Assembly: GCA_027033875.1 (NCBI GenBank)
Contig: JALVKK010000310.1
Location: 1-20,257 of the forward strand
Length of the DNA stretch: 20,257 nt
Source: Flavobacteriales bacterium
Lineage (GTDB): Bacteria > Bacteroidota > Bacteroidia > Flavobacteriales > Flavobacteriaceae
Direction: 5' to 3'
Below, one piece after another: positions 16,236 through 20,257 of the stretch (the stretch's first letter is position 1; each line of letters begins with the position of its first letter). Made by a program: the position numbers and the translations under genes. The notes under the pieces were generated by a model. The model was not told the origin of the DNA, searched no databases, and saw only the letters and a program-made list of their open reading frames with translations.

Positions 16236-16241
16236 CCTTAG
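16215..16241. repeat. GCACTTCGACAGGCTCAGT repeat at the 3' end of murG
   Basis: The sequence GCACTTCGACAGGCTCAGT resembles the CTTCGACAGGCTCAG repeat I recall from many Bacteroidota and other genomes. It begins within murG and supplies its last six codons and stop. Only one copy is in this window, so the identification is from memory. Confidence 0.55.
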
Positions 16242-16303
16242 TTGAAAGTTTGTAGAGACGTTGCATTGCAACGTCTAATAAATCGCAAAACGAAAATCAA
16301 AAA
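16236..16303. repeat. A and B repeat modules between murG and ftsQ
   Basis: TTAGTTGAAAG (module A, one unit at 16242-16248) leads into TTTGTAGAGACG and a perfect hairpin AGACGTTGC-ATT-GCAACGTCT (16256-16276). An A-rich stretch of decayed repeat-like sequence (CGAAAATCAAAAA) precedes the TCTGAAA array. This is where murC is normally found in Bacteroidota dcw clusters. No murC remnant is visible. Confidence 0.8.
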
Positions 16304-16338
16304 TCTGAAATCTGAAATCTGAAATCTGAAATCTGAAA
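16304..16338. repeat. Five exact TCTGAAA heptamers ending in the ftsQ start codon
   Basis: Five perfect 7-bp units at 16304, 16311, 16318, 16325 and 16332. The last A of the fifth unit is the first base of the ftsQ ATG. Unit gain or loss would change the leader but not the reading frame. Confidence 0.95.
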
Positions 16339-17039
16339 TGAAAATAAAAACCTCAATACCGTACATTTTAATCATATCAATGCTCATCATTACCATTGTA
16401 TTGGGAAAGATTTTTGACGACATTTCCGAAAATGAAAAAATAACGAAAACACAAGTATATATTTATCCGCAGGCAAAAACATTTATTATGCCTGATGAAG
16501 TCGGTAAATTGATAAATGTGAATAATAATAAGCAAAAAAATGTAGATGTAAAGCATTTGGAAATAACACTCGAACAAAACGGATACATCAGTAATGCCGA
16601 AGTCTATAAAGATTTGAACGGTAGATTGGTTGCCGAAGTACAACAATATAAACCTATGGCACGTATTGTTGGTAAGACGTCATATTATTTGGACGAAGAA
16701 GGTAACAAAAAACCTTTGTCGAAATATTATACCGAAAAAGTTATTTTGGTTTTCGGAAACATCAATTCTAATCAAAAAAAAAATTTAGTTCGTTTGATCA
16801 AACAAATTCATAAAGATAAAATGCTCGATGAAATAGTTTCGGAAATTCATATAAACAATCAAAATATTTGGCTCAAAACAGACAGACTTACAGCAGATAT
16901 TAAAATTGATTTGAATGAAGATACAGCCGATCAATTATACAAGCTCAAGGTTATTTACAGTTATTTAGTCAAACAAAATAAAACAAAAAAATACCGGCAC
17001 ATTGATTTACGATATACAAATCAAGCCGTTTGCAAATAA
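16338..17039 (+). CDS. ftsQ: FtsQ/DivIB-type cell division protein
   Basis: A 233-residue bitopic protein with a short cytoplasmic N-terminus (MKIKTS), one transmembrane helix (about 7-24) and a periplasmic part. The first periplasmic region (about 35-110) has the POTRA-like pattern, including LEITLEQNGYISNAEVYKDL and VAEVQQYKPMARI, then YYLDEEGNKKPLS, all typical of Bacteroidota FtsQ. FtsQ links FtsL/FtsB to the septal ring. The first ATG is used; it overlaps a heptamer repeat array. A 130-bp spacer separates it from ftsA. Family conservation is low, and position before ftsA-ftsZ supports the call. Confidence 0.9.
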   Translation: MKIKTSIPYILIISMLIITIVLGKIFDDISENEKITKTQVYIYPQAKTFIMPDEVGKLINVNNNKQKNVDVKHLEITLEQNGYISNAEVYKDLNGRLVAEVQQYKPMARIVGKTSYYLDEEGNKKPLSKYYTEKVILVFGNINSNQKKNLVRLIKQIHKDKMLDEIVSEIHINNQNIWLKTDRLTADIKIDLNEDTADQLYKLKVIYSYLVKQNKTKKYRHIDLRYTNQAVCK

Positions 17040-17084
17040 TACCAATTTAAAAAAATATAAATATAGATAAACAGAATTTGATAA

Positions 17085-17147
17085 TATGCCGATACAACAT
17101 AACAATAGTACAATTTGTTAGATTCTATTGAAAATATAATCGGCATA
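17085..17147. other. Nested inverted repeat between ftsQ and ftsA
   Basis: Arms TATGCCGAT (17085-17093) and ATCGGCATA (17139-17147) are perfect complements 45 bp apart. Inside them CAATAG (17103-17108) pairs with CTATTG (17125-17130). Together they could fold into a two-tier hairpin in the ftsA leader, ending 22 bp before the ftsA ATG. It has no T tract. Nothing else is seen in the 130-bp spacer. Confidence 0.5.
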
Positions 17148-17169
17148 ACCACCGTAAAAAATAATAGTT

Positions 17170-18579
17170 ATGAACACATCAAACATCAACAACGACGCGG
17201 GACAAGAGTCGCAAAAGTCCTTATTTAGAGATCAAGACGAACGTATGGAAGTAGTCGGATTGGATATCGGAACAACCAAAGTAGTCGCTATTGTAGGACG
17301 AAAAAATCAATTTGGAAAAGTAGAAATATTGGGTTACGGCAAAGCCGAGAACACCAAAGGTGTCAAAAACGGTGTCGTCATCAATTTGACTGAAACAGTT
17401 AAAGCGATTAACGAAGCCGTCAAAAAAGCCGAATACAATGCAAAAATTCATATCAAAAAAGTAGTCGTCGGCATCGCAGGACAACATATTCGCAGTATTC
17501 AGACCAGTGAATACATTATGCGCGAAAATCCGGAAGACATCATTACTTACGAAGAAATCGAAAAGCTCATCAATCAGGTAAAACGCATCAACGTCAATCC
17601 GGGAGAAAAAATCATTCACGCATTACCGCAAGAATTTAAAGTTGACGAAGAAGGCAACATTCCCGAAATGCCTATCGGAATGGCCGGCACCCGCTTAGAA
17701 GCCAATTTTCACGTTGTTGTAGGCAAGGTAGCGTCCATTCAAAATCTGGTCAGATGTGTTGAAATGGCAAATTTGGAAGTTGAGGACATTACTTTGGAAC
17801 CTTTGGCATCAGCCGAATCGGTATTGGTTGACGAAGAAAAAGAAGGCGGAACGGTATTGGTTGACATAGGTGGTGGCACAACAGACATAGCTATTTTCAA
17901 GAAAAACATTATCCGTCACACGGCTATTATTCCCTACGGTGGTAATATCATTACCAAAGATTTGGCAAACGGCATTCACGTATTGGAACGCAATGCGGAA
18001 ATCATTAAGGTCAAATTCGGTTCGGCCTGGCCTGCAGAAAACAGCGATACCGAAGTAGTGGCAATAGAAGGTTTGCCCGGGAGACCACCGGCAGAAATCA
18101 GCTTAAAAAGTATTGCCCGAATTATCAAAGCACGAGTAGAAGAAATTATCAAATTGGTCGATATTGAGGTCAAACATTATCAAGAAATCAGCAATGACTC
18201 TATATTGTTAGGCGGTATTGTATTGACAGGTGGCGGTGCAGAATTGAAACATTTACCGCAATTGGTCAATTTGATTACCGGCTTATACACTCGCGTCGGA
18301 AAACCCGTACAACACCTAGCCGGAGGTACCGAAGAAGACTTAATAAGTCCTATCTATGCAACAGCAGTCGGCTTATTATTGAAAGGTTTGACTAACAAAC
18401 GAAATTATGAATATTATGAATACGAAGATGAAGCGGATATCGAAAAAAAAGATAATACAGTTGAAAATACCGAAGCAATAACTGACGATGCAACCGGTAA
18501 CGCATCAGATACTTTACAAGAAAAAAGAAAATCAAAAATTTCAAAAGCTATTTGGAATATTATAAAAAAATTGGAGTAA
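17170..18579 (+). CDS. ftsA: FtsA, actin-like membrane tether of FtsZ
   Basis: A 469-residue actin-fold ATPase that tethers FtsZ to the membrane and recruits later division proteins. Visible are the phosphate-1 loop GLDIGTTK (30-37), the SHS2/1C region (about 100-190, with GIAGQHIRSI), phosphate-2 VDIGGGTTDIA (231-241) and the adenosine motif VLTGGGAELKHL (351-362). A variable acidic linker (about 410-450) leads to the C-terminal amphipathic membrane-targeting helix ISKAIWNIIKKLE (457-469). About 25 polar residues precede the actin core; an internal ATG at 17245 (MEVVGLDIG) would give the more usual N-terminus, so the start is not certain. It lies 52 bp before ftsZ. Confidence 0.96.
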   Translation: MNTSNINNDAGQESQKSLFRDQDERMEVVGLDIGTTKVVAIVGRKNQFGKVEILGYGKAENTKGVKNGVVINLTETVKAINEAVKKAEYNAKIHIKKVVVGIAGQHIRSIQTSEYIMRENPEDIITYEEIEKLINQVKRINVNPGEKIIHALPQEFKVDEEGNIPEMPIGMAGTRLEANFHVVVGKVASIQNLVRCVEMANLEVEDITLEPLASAESVLVDEEKEGGTVLVDIGGGTTDIAIFKKNIIRHTAIIPYGGNIITKDLANGIHVLERNAEIIKVKFGSAWPAENSDTEVVAIEGLPGRPPAEISLKSIARIIKARVEEIIKLVDIEVKHYQEISNDSILLGGIVLTGGGAELKHLPQLVNLITGLYTRVGKPVQHLAGGTEEDLISPIYATAVGLLLKGLTNKRNYEYYEYEDEADIEKKDNTVENTEAITDDATGNASDTLQEKRKSKISKAIWNIIKKLE

Positions 18580-18631
18580 AAAAGCTTTGGTTACATAAAT
18601 AATATTAAAAAATAAATATAAAAAAACAATT

Positions 18632-20236
18632 ATGAACGACTTTAATTTGAATTTGGAATTTGATTTGGAAAAGCACAAGTCAAACGTTATCAAAGTCATA
18701 GGTGTAGGCGGTGGCGGTGGCAACGCCGTAAATTATATGTATCAAAAAGGCATAAAAGATGTTGATTTTGTAATTGTCAATACCGATTCACAAGACTTAT
18801 CAAAAAGTCCTATCCCGATTAAAATTCAAATCGGGAAATCATTAACCGAAGGATTGGGTGCCGGTGCCAATCCGGAAATCGGAGAAAAAGCGGCATTGGA
18901 AGACTTGTCAGCTATCAAAAAGGTGTTGGAAAACAATACAAAAATGATATTTATCACAGCCGGAATGGGTGGTGGTACCGGTACAGGCGCCGCCCCTATT
19001 ATAGCCAAACTGGCTAAAGATATGGGAATATTAACTGTCGGTATCGTAACCAGTCCGTTTTTATATGAAGGTAAAAAACGCAATACTTTTGCACAAAAAG
19101 GTATTGAAAATTTAAGAGAATACGTCGATTCGCTTATCATTATCAACAACAATAAACTACGAGAAATATACGGCAATCTGACCTATAAAGAAGCCTTTGC
19201 CAAATCTGACGAAGTATTGGCATCAGCCGCTACAAGTATTGCCGAAGTTATCACAAAAAATTACACGATGAACGTTGATTTTAAAGACGTAAATACCGTA
19301 TTGGAAAAAAGCGGCACCGCCATAATGGGGTCAGCCAAAGCAAGTGGTGAAAATCGTAGTAAAGATGTGATTATGAAGGCTTTGGATTCACCATTGCTCA
19401 ATGACAATAAAATCACAGGTGCCAAAAATGTCTTATTGCTTATATTGTCCGGTAAAGATGAAATAACCATAGATGAAATAAGCGAAATCAATGATTTTAT
19501 ACAATATGAAGCCGGAAACAATGCCGATGTAATTATGGGAATCGGTGAAGATGAAAATTTGGGTGAAGCCATATCGGTAACGATAATAGCTACCGGATTT
19601 AACAAAAATCAACAAGACTTAATATCAAATGCCGAACCCGATAAAATTGTTCATGTCATCAAAAATGAAAATGTAAACGACATCAAACCCGAAGAATATA
19701 TTGCATCAAAACCCGAACAAGAACAAATCAATTTGTATGAACCGGAAATAAAACAAAAACCGGAAATAGTCGAAGAACAAGATGAATACGGCAATACGCA
19801 ATATGCCTTTGATTTTAAAGCAGAATTAAAAAATATTGAAATCGACGGAACGGAAAATTCAGAAAATACAAATACGAATAAAAAAGAAAAATTAATTTCA
19901 AGAATCGTTGAAGAGAAAAAAATTGAACAACCGCTTTTATTCAATTTTGACGATGATAAACCAAAAGAAAATTTTGATGATATTGAGGATTTAACGGAAT
20001 TGCCTATCGAAATAGCCCTAAAATTACGTAAAAAGCGTAAAAATTATATGAAAAATTATACGACAGAGCTTAATGTTAAAACAGAAAAAGAAGAAATTCC
20101 GGCTTTTCAAAAAAAAGGTATCGATGTAGATTTGAGTCCGAAATCGTCCAAAGAAATACACAGAATAGAAATGGATTCGGAAGGAAATTTGAGATTGAAT
20201 GAGAAAAATTCATTTTTTGAAGATAATGTTGATTAA
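18632..20236 (+). CDS. ftsZ: FtsZ, tubulin-like division GTPase
   Basis: A 534-residue FtsZ, the GTPase that forms the Z ring. The N-terminal GTP-binding domain has GVGGGGGNAVNYM (24-36), the tubulin signature GGGTGTGAAP (113-122) and the T7 synergy loop NVDFKD (214-219). The GTPase core ends near residue 330. A long acidic/polar linker (about 331-487) follows, then the conserved C-terminal peptide around EIPAF (488-492), and the tail LNEKNSFFEDNVD, which resembles Bacteroidota FtsZ ends. The total length is long compared with E. coli (383) because of the linker and tail, which is normal in this phylum. It is the last dcw gene, and repeat module A starts 6 bp after the stop. Confidence 0.98.
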   Translation: MNDFNLNLEFDLEKHKSNVIKVIGVGGGGGNAVNYMYQKGIKDVDFVIVNTDSQDLSKSPIPIKIQIGKSLTEGLGAGANPEIGEKAALEDLSAIKKVLENNTKMIFITAGMGGGTGTGAAPIIAKLAKDMGILTVGIVTSPFLYEGKKRNTFAQKGIENLREYVDSLIIINNNKLREIYGNLTYKEAFAKSDEVLASAATSIAEVITKNYTMNVDFKDVNTVLEKSGTAIMGSAKASGENRSKDVIMKALDSPLLNDNKITGAKNVLLLILSGKDEITIDEISEINDFIQYEAGNNADVIMGIGEDENLGEAISVTIIATGFNKNQQDLISNAEPDKIVHVIKNENVNDIKPEEYIASKPEQEQINLYEPEIKQKPEIVEEQDEYGNTQYAFDFKAELKNIEIDGTENSENTNTNKKEKLISRIVEEKKIEQPLLFNFDDDKPKENFDDIEDLTELPIEIALKLRKKRKNYMKNYTTELNVKTEKEEIPAFQKKGIDVDLSPKSSKEIHRIEMDSEGNLRLNEKNSFFEDNVD

Positions 20237-20242
20237 TATTAG

Positions 20243-20257
20243 TTGAAAGTTGAAAGT
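20243..20257. repeat. TTGAAAG repeat after ftsZ, cut by the window end
   Basis: Two exact TTGAAAG units preceded by TTAG, the same opening as the murG-ftsQ spacer. The window ends inside the array, so the rest of the element is not seen. Confidence 0.8.

Noticed and set aside
16256..16276. Hairpin before ftsQ as an intrinsic terminator
   Set aside because: The stem is followed by AATAAATCGC with no T tract, and the downstream essential genes would depend on readthrough; it fits the repeat family better.
17103..17130. A promoter for ftsA in the ftsQ-ftsA spacer (TACAATTTG)
   Set aside because: It has one base too many between TA and TTTG to match TAnnTTTG, and no partner element was found.

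Overview
The window comes from an AT-rich member of the Bacteroidota, most likely the Flavobacteriia. The signs are three-letter-perfect TAnnTTTG promoter cores, A-rich start contexts with no Shine-Dalgarno sequence, a carboxypeptidase-regulatory-like TonB receptor, surface-type lipoproteins, and an FtsZ whose C-terminus ends NSFFEDNVD (close to the NSFLHDNVD tail I recall from Bacteroidota FtsZ).

Layout. (1) 1-432: end of a TPR protein, followed by a bidirectional terminator. (2) 506-5858: a divergent locus with a TonB-dependent receptor and a DUF5689-type lipoprotein on the minus strand, and an endonuclease/exonuclease/phosphatase-family lipoprotein on the plus strand. It looks like an outer-membrane phosphoester or nucleic-acid scavenging set. 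(3) 5863-6144: a palindromic repeat, a strong hairpin terminator, tRNA-Ser(UGA) and tRNA-Met(CAU), with a clear minus-strand promoter. (4) 6145-6593: an AT-rich spacer ending in a mraZ promoter with a candidate MraZ operator. (5) 6594-20236: the division and cell wall (dcw) cluster, all plus strand: mraZ, rsmH, ftsL-like, ftsI, murE, mraY, a murD fragment, ftsW, murG, ftsQ, ftsA, ftsZ.

The cluster makes the peptidoglycan precursor (MurE, MraY, MurG), polymerises and crosslinks it at the septum (FtsW, FtsI), and positions the machine (FtsZ, FtsA, FtsQ, FtsL). The unusual part is what is missing. MurD is reduced to its C-terminal domain, starting cleanly at a domain boundary and lacking most D-glutamate contact residues. 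MurC is absent from its expected place between murG and ftsQ. Exactly at these two places, and also between ftsI and murE and just after ftsZ, the genes are separated by composite low-complexity elements: 7-bp TTGAAAG repeats, then GTAGAGACG-type hairpins, then 7-bp TCTGAAA repeats and/or 8-bp TAACCAAT repeats, running directly into the next start codon. The start codon of ftsQ overlaps the last repeat unit, and the last residues of MurG seem to come from another repeat. The best candidate for something new is this repeat-mediated remodelling of an otherwise conserved operon.
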